Assembly: GCA_947683625.1 (NCBI GenBank)
Contig: CANTUR010000286.1
Location: forward strand, 62,001-126,000
Direction of reading: 5' to 3'
Source: Mallotus nudiflorus
Taxonomy: Eukaryota; Streptophyta; Magnoliopsida; Malpighiales; Euphorbiaceae
DNA length: 64,000 bases
A program made the position numbers and the translations under genes. This document shows, one piece after another, positions 23,671 through 35,427 of the stretch. The stretch's first letter is position 1. Every line of letters begins with the position of its first letter. The notes under the pieces are model-generated. The model had not been told where the DNA came from, searched no databases, and worked only from the letters and a program-made list of their open reading frames with translations.

Positions 23671-24963
23671 TATTAAACCTTGAGGGATGAAATAGTCAAT
23701 TTTTATGGTCACAAGTAATTAAGTAAAATATATTTAATCTGTGTACTTAAGTATTTATATTCATGTCAATTAAAATTACAATAATTAGATCTGGCACAAG
23801 CAGTGACAAAAGCATTATGATATAACTACACAAGTCAAGCTATGAACAGTCAGCACTTTAACTTTATAAAGTCTGTAGCCTTGCCATGAATGGTGACAGA
23901 CTCATAATGACTATAAAAAATTGGAAAAATGGAAGATTGAATTTTTTTTTTTATCAAAATCTGAAGTCAAATTTGGTCAAATTTGATGGGAATCTTCATT
24001 GTAAATGGTCACAAGCAAATTCCAATCATTAGAAAAAATTTTCAAGCAAAATTACAAAGATTTAAATTGCAAATTTCCAAAAATTCCTAAAACTTGTCAT
24101 GACCAACATCACCACCAGTGTTATGATCATGATGGCCCAAATTATTATCATAATGACTAACTCCAAAAAGTTTCCAAGAGTTATCATGACCAGCGTCACC
24201 ACTATTGTTATAATCATGAAAGCACATTAATTTAAATTTCTTATTGGTGCCTCAAATATTATGATTATGATGATCTTGTCATGATCAAGATGAACGTGTA
24301 GAGCTCTTTTTTTTAGATGGTTCAAATGACTCTATTTGCATTAAATGCACCTCTAGCAACTCTTTTTCTCTATAAGGATGTAAATATTACTTTGATTTTA
24401 GTAGGAGGTAGTGAAATGAAGTTGAGAAAACACATTTAGAGCTATCTTTTAGTATTTGCTCTTGATTTTCATCTTCAACCACTCAAGATCTTTACCTTTA
24501 TTCTTTGTAATCTTTTCTATCTCAATAGTATTCTTAAGTTTGGGGTAGTGAGTATTTAATATAATCATTTAATAGCTCAATAGTGAGATTGAGTGAATTG
24601 GGATTGGGATTTAAATATTTATAAGCTAAGAGTATTATTTTTAGCATGTGGGTTTGGGTGTGAGCCTTATAAAAACACTTAAGTTTGAGCATGAGCCTTA
24701 GGAAAATACTTAGGTAGCTTGGTTTAAGCTTATAAGGGTTTGATATACACCTTGAAGTAGATTGACAGTGGATTGACAAGTGGTTAAGGAATGGATATAG
24801 GCTTTGAAGGCTGAACCTCTATAAATTCCTTGTGTTTTCTTGCTTTCCTTCTTCATTTATTTCAGCTCTAACTCCATTTTTAGTTTGCTCTTGGGTATAA
24901 AATCAAGATTACCTTTTAAAAAACCAATTCACACCCCCCCTCCTTGGCACTTATGGAATTACA
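23671..24963 (+). repeat. 3' LTR of the Sirevirus-like Copia element, copy 2
   Basis: Starts right after the purine tract ('tattaaaccttgaggg'; the first dinucleotide is TA instead of TG). It ends near 'ggaattaca' (24963). The tail includes 'aaaccaattcacaccccccc', a block typical of the 3' end of Sire/Maximus-type LTRs. It is collinear with 17764-18815 over about 1 kb. No primer-binding site follows, so this is the right edge of a truncated element. Confidence 0.7.
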
Positions 24964-25589
24964 CAATAAAAGTATACGTGGTTAATCATAAAATGATATA
25001 AATTAACTACAATATGATACATATCAACCATATAATGATATAGGTTGACCACAAACTATCAAGTAAAAATATTTAGTTGATTATATTATAGTAATAGATA
25101 AAAATGTGTTCCTTCTATTACAAAATATTCAATTTGAAATAAGAAGTAAATAAAAAAGCCATAATTAAGCCAATCATAAATTTATAAACATTTTAAAACT
25201 TACCTCAACTATAAATTTAATGATGGTTGAATTTTAAGGATTGAAAGTGACTGTTAAATTTAATGGATTAAAAGTAATAATTGAATTTGAGAGATTGAAG
25301 GAATTGTTGAATTTGACTAATGAAAGTAATAATTAAATATGAGAGATTGAAAATGATGGCACAATCTTCCAGTTTCTTTTTTTTGTAAAAATTTTGAAAG
25401 TTCGATAAAATTTTCACTTTTTTTAAAAAAGCTTTGAAAGTGTTTAAAAATATAATGGCAATTTTTTTTTATAAACAATTAATTTTTTTAAACATTTTAG
25501 AGTCTTTTTTGTTATAAATATCTATATGCTAACTTATTATTGTAAATGACTTTTTTTACGGTAAGAATACCTTAGAGGTATTAATAACT
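24964..25589. other. AT-rich spacer with degenerate short repeats
   Basis: 25205-25350 repeats a ~50-bp theme ('gattgaaagt', 'gaatttgagagattga') three times, imperfectly. No gene. Confidence 0.5.
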
Positions 25590-27000
25590 TGCTTTTAGAA
25601 TATTTGAGTATGAGCCCTATAAGGAATCAATAAAGGGGGAAGGTGAGAGGTGGGTAGAATCCCCATAAAACCTCTGATACCTAAGTCAAATAATGTAAAG
25701 AAAGAGTTTAAAGAGATAAGGAAAGCAATGAGTGTGAGAGAATGTAATGAATGAGAATGAGAGATATAAGGTCCTATTTATAGGGATAGTGATGCTCAAA
25801 CCTAAGAGGAATAGGATTCCTCTTTAATGTAGGTCTTGTGCCTATTTGGATAGTGTTTCTTCCTATCTAAGAGTTTTCTTAATTAAAAAGCCTTCTCCTA
25901 TCGGATTTGGACATTCTTCATCTACAAGTAACCCCTGTATAGGAAAATAAACCCTTAGTAGAGTAGGATTATGTCTATGGGGTATCAAGAGTCTCTCTTG
26001 AAAGTATGTTCAGATATTTATGTCCAATGTATCCTAATATGATAGATGCATGGTGATAAATAACTCAAAAAATTGGTTATTATGCTGGAAGAGAGACCGC
26101 GTACGTAACTGCATATGATATAGGAAGGTGATATGAGATAGCTAGCCTTAGCCATAAAGTATGATGGTGATGATGCTCGATACTAATTCTTGACATTGTT
26201 ATATTCGAATATAAGAATGCAAAAATGCCAATTGGACTTGTATATGCTCAGCGTTTATATAACGTCTTAAGGATTAACGTATCAGTATTATAGGATTGAC
26301 TATATAGGACCAACAGTCGCTGGAGTTTTAGATACTTAGTACTATAGAAATTATCTGAATCTTTTAAACCTTGGTATTATATAAACAACCTAAAGGTTCC
26401 AATGATAGTCACTAAACTTAGATCCTTGGTGTTATAAAAACACAACCCGAGTGTCAAACCTCAGTACTATTGAACGACCTGAGGGTGTCAACTTCAGTCA
26501 CTAGACTTAGATGCTTAGTGTCATAGAAATGTGGCCCAAGTGCCAAACCTCAATACTATCAAAGTGACTTAAGGATGCCAGCTTGAGTCACTAGACTTAG
26601 ATGATTGGTGCCATTGAAACGCGACCCGAGTGTCAAACCTCAGTACTATCAAAGTGACCTGAGGGTGCTCACTTTAATCACTAGACTTAGATACTCAGTG
26701 TCATAGAAATGTGACTTAAGTGTTGAACCTCAGTACTATCAAAGTGACTTAAGGGTACCAGCTATAGTCACTAGACTTAAATGCTCGATGTCATAGAAAC
26801 ATAGCCTAAGTGTCCAACGTTAGTACTATTGAAGGGACCTGAGGATGCCAATTTCAGTCACTGGACTTAAATGCTCAGTGTTATAGAAATGCATCACTGA
26901 ACCTCAATACTATCACAACAACTTGAGGGTGCTAGCTTCAATCATTGGACTTAAATGCTCGATACAATTTGAGTTTAAAAAATATAGATAGTTGGTAATG
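25590..27000 (-). repeat. 3' LTR of the Tat-like element (right edge approximate)
   Basis: 25590-26000 matches the 5' LTR at 34921-35335 block by block: 'gagtatgagccctataagga' / 'gagtctgagccctacaaaga', 'agataaggaaagcaatgagt' in both, 'tttatagggatagtgatgct' in both. Beyond 26000 the other copy is truncated, so the right border is not fixed. The 90-bp array at 26320-26960 belongs here. Confidence 0.65.
26320..26965. repeat. 90-bp minisatellite, about seven copies
   Basis: The phrase 'gtcactagacttagatgct' and variants recurs at 26408, 26497, 26587, 26677, 26767, 26857 and 26941, a period of 89-90 bp. A weaker copy precedes 26408. Within each unit are 'gtgtcatagaaa' and 'caaacctcagtactatc'. It lies in the LTR. 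Confidence 0.95.
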
Positions 27001-27499
27001 AGATTAGTGAAACTTTTTAATTGCCATGTCTTTTGATGTTTCATTGAATTTTGAATTTTGTAACTATCACATCTATTCATATGTTAAAGGATAAGATGTT
27101 TTAATTGCCATAATGATAACTACTGAATTAGTGAGCTTTTATCTTACTCAAAATACCATTAATGCTGCATGAGATAGATGTAAGTAACCATAAGGATAGT
27201 AGTGGTAATTCTAAAACTTTTCGCTTCTTTTTAAATAAGCTAATCCTTTTACTAGCCTCACTTTTGCTTCTATACTATATTTTCTTGCTAATTTTTCTTT
27301 CAAGTGTTTTCAACTCTTGCTTTCTTTATGTTGTTGCAGACCTATTTTCTTCCTTCTTCTTCCAAGTGAAGTCTCTTCCCTTTTTTATTTTTTCCTTTAT
27401 TTCTACTTAATAGGATCCATAGCTCCACGAGAGTAAGTAAAATCTAATCTATTTGAATCCAAAGTGGATATGATATGTTAGCATGGTATAGAAGGAGGT

Positions 27500-29380
27500 A
27501 TAACATTCCTTAAGAGTATGTGCTTCATACTATAAAAAGAAACTTTAGGTCTTATGAGGATTTCTTAGACAGGGTGAGGATGATTATTTATACTAACCAG
27601 TTAGAGGGAGGTTTAAGATTATCCATGGATCCTTTTGTGTAAAATTTTTTAAATAGGTTTAATATAACACCTAGGAAATTGTACCCCAATAGCTATAGGA
27701 TTTTAATAGGATATTTAGAGCTTATGCATAGGGAAGGCAAGGAGCTAGATCTGAATATGTTTTGGTATATGTATAATATGAATAAAAAGGACAGAGAGTT
27801 GACCTTTTCACTATTAGTTGTACCCCATCAAAGTTTATTTGTTAAACTTCCAAATTTATATAAGTTCTAGAGGCATAGATTTTTAATGATTGAACATCCT
27901 TTAGACTTCATTGATAAATAATGTCTATGGGTTTATGAATGTCAAAAGGTAATGTACCCCCCACAAATGCCTAAAACTGATAAGGATCTAGCGTCCAGAA
28001 TCTATCTTAAATGCATAGTTGAAATGAGATGTACTTTAGATCTTTTTTGGAGATATATCCAGAGAGTTTATCCTGGAGATGAAATTACTGATAGTAGGTA
28101 CTTAATCTTCTAAAGGTATATTCTAACTCTTCTATTTTTATTTGTAGATGGCTAATTTTCTTGCCTTTATGGATGGCATACAACTTTCAGATGATGAGCT
28201 GGAGACCTAAGAGGATGTATAGATGACTCCACTAGCTCAAGAACTAAGTGTTTTAGAGGTGCCAACTAATATTATACCTAGTGACAAAGGAAAAACTATG
28301 GTCGATCCTTCTTAATAGGAAATATCAAAGACTCGTAAGAAGAAATCTTGAAATAAGGACTCAGATGCTAAAGAGAAGGAGCTAAATGGTGAGGTGTTTG
28401 TCAAAAGCCCAAAAATTTTTAAATGCCCGAATATGAGAAAATAGATCTTAAAGAAAATGAAGCCTCTAAGCATCCTGAATTCTTAAATTAAGGATTAACA
28501 TGCCGAGTCTCTAGGACTCCTTGAAGACATCCAGTGGTGGATGGATGTGGATAAGGAGGAATTATTCAACTGCATAATTAGATATTATCTAGATTTAATT
28601 ATCTTCTACTTTATTTGTTTATGCTTATGTATACTAGTATTCTTGGTTATGATCTTTTTTCTTTCTTTTAGATGACTTAAGCCTTATTACTAGCTAAGGA
28701 CAACTACTGCTTCCTCAAGAGCTAATATAGCTTGAAGGAGATAAAGGTTGGTACAATAGCCATTGATTATGAAAAAATATAGAAACGGTAAAAATGACAC
28801 TGGAACTTTTGCAGATAAAGCATGCTGAGGCCAAATCTGAGGCTGCAGTGAGCTAGAAGAGGGTTAAAGAGCTAAAAAATTATTAACCATAGCTTATTTC
28901 AAAGATCGAGGGGCAAGACTCCTAGCTTGTGGCTTTGGAGAAAAAAACTCACTAAAGTAGAGAAATCTCACAAAGGTGATAAAAAAATTACTAAAAAATT
29001 ATTACAGGATTTGTTAAGGCTTACAAGTCCTAGTATTGGAGGATCCTGCTTGCTCAACATCCTAATCTAGACTTCTCTAACCTTGAAAAGATTACACCCA
29101 CTGATCTGGCCAAAATAGCTACTGAAGAAGATTATCAGAGTAAGTCTTCTTCCAAGTGGTTGAAGAATTCAAAGGCTACTACAAGGAAGTCCACTATTAA
29201 AAAAATCATCTTCTAAGCAACTAGAGGATTTAAAATTTACTGGGGAGAAATCTTCTTTTGGTGCTATTACTTCTGGTTCTAAGCCAACATTACTATCTAA
29301 GTCTTAAAATTCTAAGAATGAGAATCTTGCTCCCACTGAAGGGATTGAGCCTCTCAATATTGAGGCAAATTTGTACATTA
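27500..29380 (+). pseudogene. Antisense additional gene (aORF) of the Tat-like element, 'plant transposon protein' domain
   Basis: Plus strand, opposite to pol. A frame from about 27520 reads YEDFLDRVRMIIYTNQLEG, then GLRLSMDPFV, a stop (codon TAA), NFLNRFNITPRKLYPNSYR, ILIGYLELMHREGKELD and so on to 27868. This 'GL.LP.HPF ... L.PNSWR.L.GF' layout resembles the plant putative gypsy-type transposon domain (Pfam Transposase_28-like). An intron-like gap lies near 28105-28145, with ATGGCTAATTTTCTTGCC downstream. A degraded lysine/serine-rich second half runs to about 29380. Many stops. The gene is known from Tat-lineage elements; its role is unknown. Confidence 0.6.
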
Positions 29381-29469
29381 CTTAGCCAAAAATTATCTTT
29401 CTTTTTCTTGTAATTCAACATTTTGAATGATAAATGAAGTAGTTATTTCTTAAAACTCTAAGTACATTT

Positions 29470-30560
29470 ATTGATAGTAAGACTATTTAAGTTCTAGTAT
29501 CGAGGTAGCTCTTTTCCTTGTTTATCCTTAATCTTGCATACCCCCTTAGTCATTTATTCAATGACTTGGTAAAGGCCTTTCTAATTAGGTTCAAGCTTGC
29601 CTATTCTTGAGTTGCTTTTGCCAATATCAACCTTTCTAAGGACCCAATCTCTAACTTTAAACTACCTTGGTTGGACATGTTTATTATGATACTCCATATT
29701 CCTCTACTTCTAAGCTTATACTGCAATGGATGCTCATTCTCTCCTTTCTTCAAGTAGATATAGGCATATCCAAGCGTTAAAGTTATTAACCTTTTCATTT
29801 AGATCTCCAGTAACTTGGTAACTTAATGATCCAATTTTCACTAGGATTACAACATCCATTCTATAAGTGAATCTGAAAGGCATTTCTCCTATGGAGGTCT
29901 TGGGTGTTGTTATGTATGCCCAAATGACATTATTGAGTTCTTAAACATAGTTTCCTTTCTTCTGTCTACCTATTTATTTATGGATAAGCTACTAAAGTAA
30001 ATCTAAGCTTTATACTAAGGTCAAAGCAGAATTTTCTAAACTTCTCATTATGAAATTGCTTCCCATTATCTGTTATCAAGGTATGTGGTATGCCAAATAT
30101 GCAAATGATTTCCTTTTAGAAAATGTATTGGATCTAAGCCTCAGTTATGGTTAGGACAGCTTCAACTTCTACCCACTTAGTGAAATGGTCAATAGCTACG
30201 ATCAAGAATTTCTTTTGAGAGGTTGAGACTGGAAATGGACTTAGGATATCCATTCCTCAAAGTGCAAAAGGCCAAGGATTCCTAATTGGATGTTGAATAT
30301 TGGAAGGTTTGTGATTGAGATGAGCAAACTGCTAGCACTTGTGGCATTCCTAAACTAGTTTTTAAGCATCTTAGGACATAATGGGCTAGTAGTAACCCTA
30401 GAGCAATGCTTTTTCTAATCAATAAATTATAAGACTCGTTAGCTCCATAAATTCCCTCATGAATATCTCTAAGTATATAATTTCCTTCCTCTGGTGATAC
30501 ACATTTAGACCATGGATATGACAGAGACCTTCTATAGAGTTCTTTATTATGCATAGAGTA
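29470..30560 (-). pseudogene. Integrase of the Tat-like element (degenerate)
   Basis: The N-terminal part (30554 downward) reads LYRRSLSYPWSKCVSPEEGN then YILRDIHEGIYGANES, the zinc-binding H-H region of Tat integrases. From about 30300 it continues as NPWPFAL, stop, GMDILSPFPVSTSQKKFLIV, AIDHFTKWVEVEAV: the first catalytic Asp lies in GMDIL. The C-terminal end in another frame reads YHNKHVQPR ... DWVLRKVDIG (about 29700-29600). It joins retroelement DNA to host DNA. Several stops and frameshifts make it inactive. Confidence 0.75.
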
Positions 30561-30699
30561 ATGTGTGAATTTTATTCTTAGTTTTTGAGCTTCAACCTAT
30601 CTTGTGGGAGTACACTATGTTTGAGATAGTAAATTATTGGCTTCATCCATTCTGCTACTTCTTGGATATCGAAGATCTATGCCTCCTTATTGCTTGGCT

Positions 30700-31200
30700 A
30701 TATCAATTCCTTAATTAGCTCAAGCTCTTTGAATGTTTGACTATCTTCTGCTACTTACTTGGCTAATAAGTCTGCTTCTGAGTTTTCACTTATAGGAATT
30801 TAAATGATTTCCTATTGTCTCCCTTCCTAGTCGAGCTTCTTTATGAGCTATTTAACTTTCTCTATATATTTAACTATATTTAGTTCCTTGGTCTAGTATG
30901 TTCCTTTGACTTGGTTAACTACCAATTGTGATTCAAAGTATATTTTGAGATGCTTAATTCTGAATTTTATAACTAACTTTAATCCTATAATGAGTGCCTC
31001 ATACTCAACTGCATTATTAATTGCATTATACTTTATTTACACCGCATATCTAATTATGACTTTGCTTGGCCTTTTGAGTATAATTTTGGCACCAGATCCT
31101 CGAGTGGATAAAGCTTTATCTATGTATAGCTTCCATTCTAGGTAGAAGGTTAGGAAAAAACCTTCCACAGTCATCTCTTACATAAAGTTTGCTAAGGTTT
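30700..31200 (-). pseudogene. RNase H of the Tat-like element (degenerate)
   Basis: Minus-strand pieces read SGAKIILKRPSKVIIRYAV, NNAVEYEALIIGLKLVIKF, HLKIYFESQLVVNQVKGTY. These match the plant gypsy RNase H layout (N-EYEALI-GL, then DSQLVV-Q; the Asp is Glu here). Several stops. The domain would degrade the RNA strand during reverse transcription. Confidence 0.65.
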
Positions 31201-31599
31201 GTGCTTTTATCTATTACCGAGATTCATAATTTATGTAAAATTGTTTGAGCAATATCAACTATTGGACCAATCTTTCGGATGTCTCAGGTCTTTGTAAGAT
31301 TTTCCTTAATGGAAAGTTAGATCTTATGATGATTGAGTGAGATTAAAAATAATCCTTGAGCTTTCAAGATGTAAACATAACGACCATAGCTAACTTATCT
31401 AGCTTAATGTACCAGACTTATGAACCTTTAAGTATTTTACTGATATAGTACACCAGATTCTATTGACTTCCTTCTTCTCTAACTAGTGCAAATGCAATTA
31501 ATTTTTGCCCAATAGAGAGATACATGTATAAAAATTCTTAGTGAATTGGCCTATTAAGCAAAGGTGGTAAAGATAGAAACTTTTTGGATGTCCTCAAAG

Positions 31600-32400
31600 A
31601 TAGGCTGGCATTCTTCATTCCATGCAAATTTCTTAGAGTTTTTTAAATCTCAAAATAGTGGTAGACATTTTTAGTTGAGTAGGAGATGAAATGCCCTAAA
31701 TCTATCATGTCACCATTTAGTTTCTAAAGCTCATTTAATGATATTAGAGTTTTTATTTTGAGTATGGCCTCCATCTTTTCTAGATTGGCTTCGATTCCTC
31801 TATAGGATATCATGAATCCTAAGAATTTTTCTGCTTTAACTATAAAAATACACTTATCTGGATTTAGCTTGATCTGGTATTAGTCCAATATGTAGAGGAT
31901 TTGATCAAGATCCTCATAATGTTGTTTTACATACTGGCTCTTTATGATGATGTCATTCATATATACTTCTACATTTTTCCCAATTTGATCTTAGAACACA
32001 TGGTTCATTAACCTTTAGTATGTTGCTCTAACATTTTTTAATCTGAAAGGCATGACTTTATAATACTAAAGGCCTTCATGGGTGATAAATGATGTTTTCT
32101 CCTGATCTTCCTTTTCATTAGAATCTGATGATACCCCTGAGCGACGTCCACAAAGCTATATAAGTTATGACAAATAGTTGATTCTACTAGCTAATTAATT
32201 GTTGGCAGTAGATAGTTATCTTTTAGGCATGCTTTGTTAAGGTCAGTATAGTTAACACACATCATATACTTCCCATTTGGCTTTTTAAATAGTACCATGT
32301 TAGTTACCCATTCCAAATATGTGACTTCTCTGATGAATCCAGCCTCTAGTAATTTCTTTATTTCTTCAACAATCACCTGCTACCTCTTATATATGAAGTT
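31600..32400 (-). pseudogene. Reverse transcriptase of the Tat-like element (degenerate)
   Basis: Starts near 32376 with IVEEIKKLLEAGFIREVTY, then FKKPNGKYMMCVNYTDLNKA and CLKDNYLLP, the classic gypsy RT fingers region. The catalytic box lies near 31965-31950, reading VEVYMNDIIIKS, where YxDD has become YMND. Downstream KFLGFMIS marks the thumb side. The Asp-to-Asn change plus stops means no activity. Confidence 0.75.
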
Positions 32401-32879
32401 TCTCTTTTTTTGAGCTACAAGTTTTACCCCTAGGTTGATATTCATACTATATGAGGCAATTTAAGGTCTACCCCAATGACTCGAATGCTTTAGAAGTAAT
32501 GCTTTTTGAATGTTCGATAAGAATGTTGCTTATTCTTCTTTAACCTTGTCATCGAGCTCATTGGCAATTCTGACTATCTTTCCTTCAGTAATTTGTAGAG
32601 TCTGGACCTAATCAACTAGCTTCGGGCTAGCTCCTTATTTCTCAATCTCCATGGATTCTAGAGGGAATGCTTCCATCTAGGGTTTGATAATCAGTTAATA
32701 GCACTGTTTGGCCATGGTTTAATCTCTATGGATATATATTACTCGATTCTCAAAAAGGATTTTATAGTGAAGCATCTGATGCTTATGGCTACATCAATTT
32801 CATAGAGGATTAGCTTGCCTATGATGCCATTATATATGATGGAATGGTCTACCATATTAAATAGAGCTCTAACAACTTT

Positions 32880-33110
32880 CACATCTTTAGTTTCTCAATT
32901 GCCAAATTCTACCTATTAATTCCACTAGTCTGATTAGTTGTATGGTTCCTTTGCAAAAACATTTGATGGGGTTCCGAATGTCTTTTAAATTAGTTATAAA
33001 TCCCCTCATTGCCTTATAAGCATCCCAAGAGAGTGCATTGATAACACTTCCATCATCAATTAGTAATATTTTTACTAAGTAATTATTGATGAACATACTT
33101 GCCATAAAGG
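32880..33110 (-). pseudogene. Protease region of the Tat-like element (degenerate)
   Basis: Reads INNYLVKILLIDDGSVINAL, the retropepsin-type 'V-R-I-L-V-D-x-G-S-S' site of plant gypsy proteases (here IDDGSVINAL). The rest degrades. Located between gag and RT as expected. Confidence 0.6.
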
Positions 33111-33299
33111 TATTATTGTGTGGATATTGAACATGCCTACCATCTTCTGGACTAAAATTGATGGTGAATTTCTTTTCAAAGATGAGACTTTCCTCCTTCT
33201 TAGTTCTATTGGGCTTCCTTTTAGGCGCTTTCCCTCCGACTATTATATTGATGACCCTAGTTACTTAATTTAGAGCTTTCTTTTATTCTAGCTTATCTC

Positions 33300-34900
33300 T
33301 ATCCTGATCATCTTGCTCATATGTTCTTCTGATCATATCAATGAATTTTTTGAGTTTCCCTTTTTGTATTAACCTTTCTATAGCATTCTTAAAATCTCGA
33401 CATGAATTAGTCTGGTGCTTATAGTCTCGATAATATTAGTAATAGAACCTCCTATCCTGCATAGAAATCTTAAAGGGACTCAACCTTCTGGTTGGAGTTA
33501 TACCTATTTCACTCTGTCTAATTCACATAAGGATTTTTTATCTAGAGGTGTTTAGTAGTGTGTATCTCTATATTTTCCTTCTGAATCCTTCTATCAAGTT
33601 TCTAAAGTTTGACCATTGAAATCTAGGCCTTATTGGTTCCGACCTTTCATCTTTTCTGAGAGGCATCTTCTCGTTATCCTGACGCATCCTTTTATCTTCA
33701 TCCATCTTTATCATTTTTATTGTCATGGCCATTACTTCAGTAAAAGTGCTAAGTTCTTTGGTTATGATCTTATCTTTAAGCTTACCTAGTCGTGTTCTGT
33801 TCTTTAGGGCTTCTATGGCTACTTCATCAATTAGGTTCTCTATCTGTATGACCACCTTGTTGATTCTATCCAAGTAGCTTCTTAATGATTCTATGGATTC
33901 TTACTTACATGTCCAAAGATTATTAATATTTTTAGCAAGAGGTACATTGGTACCAAAACTTCTCAGCTAACTCTTCGAAGGATGAAATAGAATTCTCATG
34001 ACGATGATGGAACCATCTCTAAGCATTCTTGTAAGTGTGATAAGAAATACTCTGCATATGATTCTGTTATTCACATTCTGAAGCAACATCCTAGTCATGA
34101 ATGAGGATATATAGTTGATTGAATCCTAGGTTCCATCAGTCTCATTGAGGCATTTTAAACTTGGATGGGATCTCTATCTTGATTAGTTTACTCACAAATG
34201 GTGTCTTTTCCTCTAGAACACATTTGTCTTCTCTCTTAGGTCCATTACGAGCCTTCTACATAACCTCTTCAACTTTTTGGGCTATTTTTTAATCATCCAA
34301 GGCCAGGATTGTTGTGCTAGATTCCTCTTCCAGAGCTTTATGACATTCTTTATTTTTACTAGGTACACTCAGAGTTGTTACTGGTGTTGTTGCTACATTG
34401 TTCTCTAGATAAGATATTCTTGAATTATTGCCTTGAATCAAGGCATTTAATTGTTATTGCATTAGAAGCATCTAGGTTTGGATTTTTTTATTATTACTTC
34501 TTTGCTTGATGGAGGTAGGTTAAGTATTTAGGTTACTGTGTTTAGGTTTGGTGTATTTATAGCAAAGGTTTATAACAAACTTAGAAAAGGTATAGAGGGT
34601 ATAGGCCTATTGTTATGTTGTAAAGGAGCATAATAAGGGAAGTCATTGCCCGATGTTGGCCATCCCTGGGTATTATTAGTTGGAGTCTATGCTCCGAGGG
34701 GAGCTTGTGATGAGGATCCAATATGTTGAAAAGGGTACTGATGGAATTATTGGCTGAATGGGTGCTGATAGGTTAATTGGAGGAATAGGGGCTAAAGGAT
34801 TAATTTAAGTATCTGGAGTTGAGATTAGCGGTGGACTAAAAGTCATATTGTAAATGCTTTTCTTGGTAGATAACGATGGCTTTTGACTCAAGAGCTGCCC
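33300..34900 (-). pseudogene. gag of the Tat-like element (degenerate)
   Basis: Best piece 33873-33568: a charged stretch with VAIEALKNRTRLGKLKD and FTEVMAMTIKMIKMDEDK, as in the region of Tat gag after the capsid domain. The rest to 34900 is broken by stops. Assignment rests on position and on the helix-rich charged composition. Confidence 0.5.
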
Positions 34901-34920
34901 ACAAACGGCACCACTTGATA

Positions 34921-35335
34921 ATTTGCTTTTGGAATTTCTGAGTCTGAGCCCTACAAAGAATCAACAAAGAGGGAAGGTGAGAGGTGAGAGGTGAGAGGTA
35001 AGGAGGATCCCCACAACCCCTTCGATGCCTAAGTTAGAGAATATAAAGAGAGAGTTTAGAGAGATAAGGAAAGCAATGAGTATGAGAAAATAAAATGAAT
35101 GAGAATGAAGAATATGAGGTTATATTTATAGGGATAGTGATGCTCAAACCTGAGAGAAATAAGGTTCCTCTTTGATGTAGGTCTTGTGCCTATTTGTAGA
35201 GTTTTTCTTCAGATCTGAAAGTCTTCTTAATTAGAAATCCTTCTCCTATCTAATTTGGACATTTTTCATCTGCAAGTAATCCCTGTACAAGAAATAAGCC
35301 CTTAGTAAAATTGGAATATATATATATGAGGTATC
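34921..35335 (-). repeat. 5' LTR of the Tat-like element (truncated)
   Basis: Matches 25590-26000. In minus sense the LTR ends '...caaaagca' at about 34921 and is followed within ~15 bases by the 'tggtgccgtttgtggg' leader/primer-binding region. The far (5') part, including the minisatellite, is missing beyond ~35335. A short 'gtgagagg' triplication lies at 34976-34998. Confidence 0.7.
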
Positions 35336-35427
35336 GAGTTTTGTAGAATTTTACATGAAAAATGAATAAAAATATATATTAATATATAAAAAATAAATAT
35401 ATTTGACAAAAATTATTAAAAAAATAA

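Larger units (their letters stand above)
25590..35335 (-). mobile_element. Degenerate Tat-lineage Ty3/gypsy retrotransposon with an antisense extra gene
   Basis: Transcription sense is minus. From high to low coordinate: truncated 5' LTR (35335-34925), a leader with 'gtggtgccgtttgtggg' (reverse complement near 34897-34913), gag, protease, reverse transcriptase, RNase H, integrase, a plus-strand additional gene (27500-29380), and 3' LTR (about 27000-25590). Protease-RT-RNase H-integrase order defines Ty3/gypsy. An antisense gene between integrase and 3' LTR is known from several Tat-lineage elements. All genes carry multiple stops and frameshifts, so the copy is not autonomous. Confidence 0.75.

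Noticed and set aside
26320..26965. CRISPR-like periodic array
   Set aside because: The 90-bp units are repeated throughout with no unique spacers, and this is a plant nuclear genome; it is a minisatellite.
27162..27410. Hydrophobic 82-codon frame possibly encoding a membrane protein
   Set aside because: Composition is driven by T-rich sequence at the LTR/internal border of the Tat-like element; no homologous family recognised.
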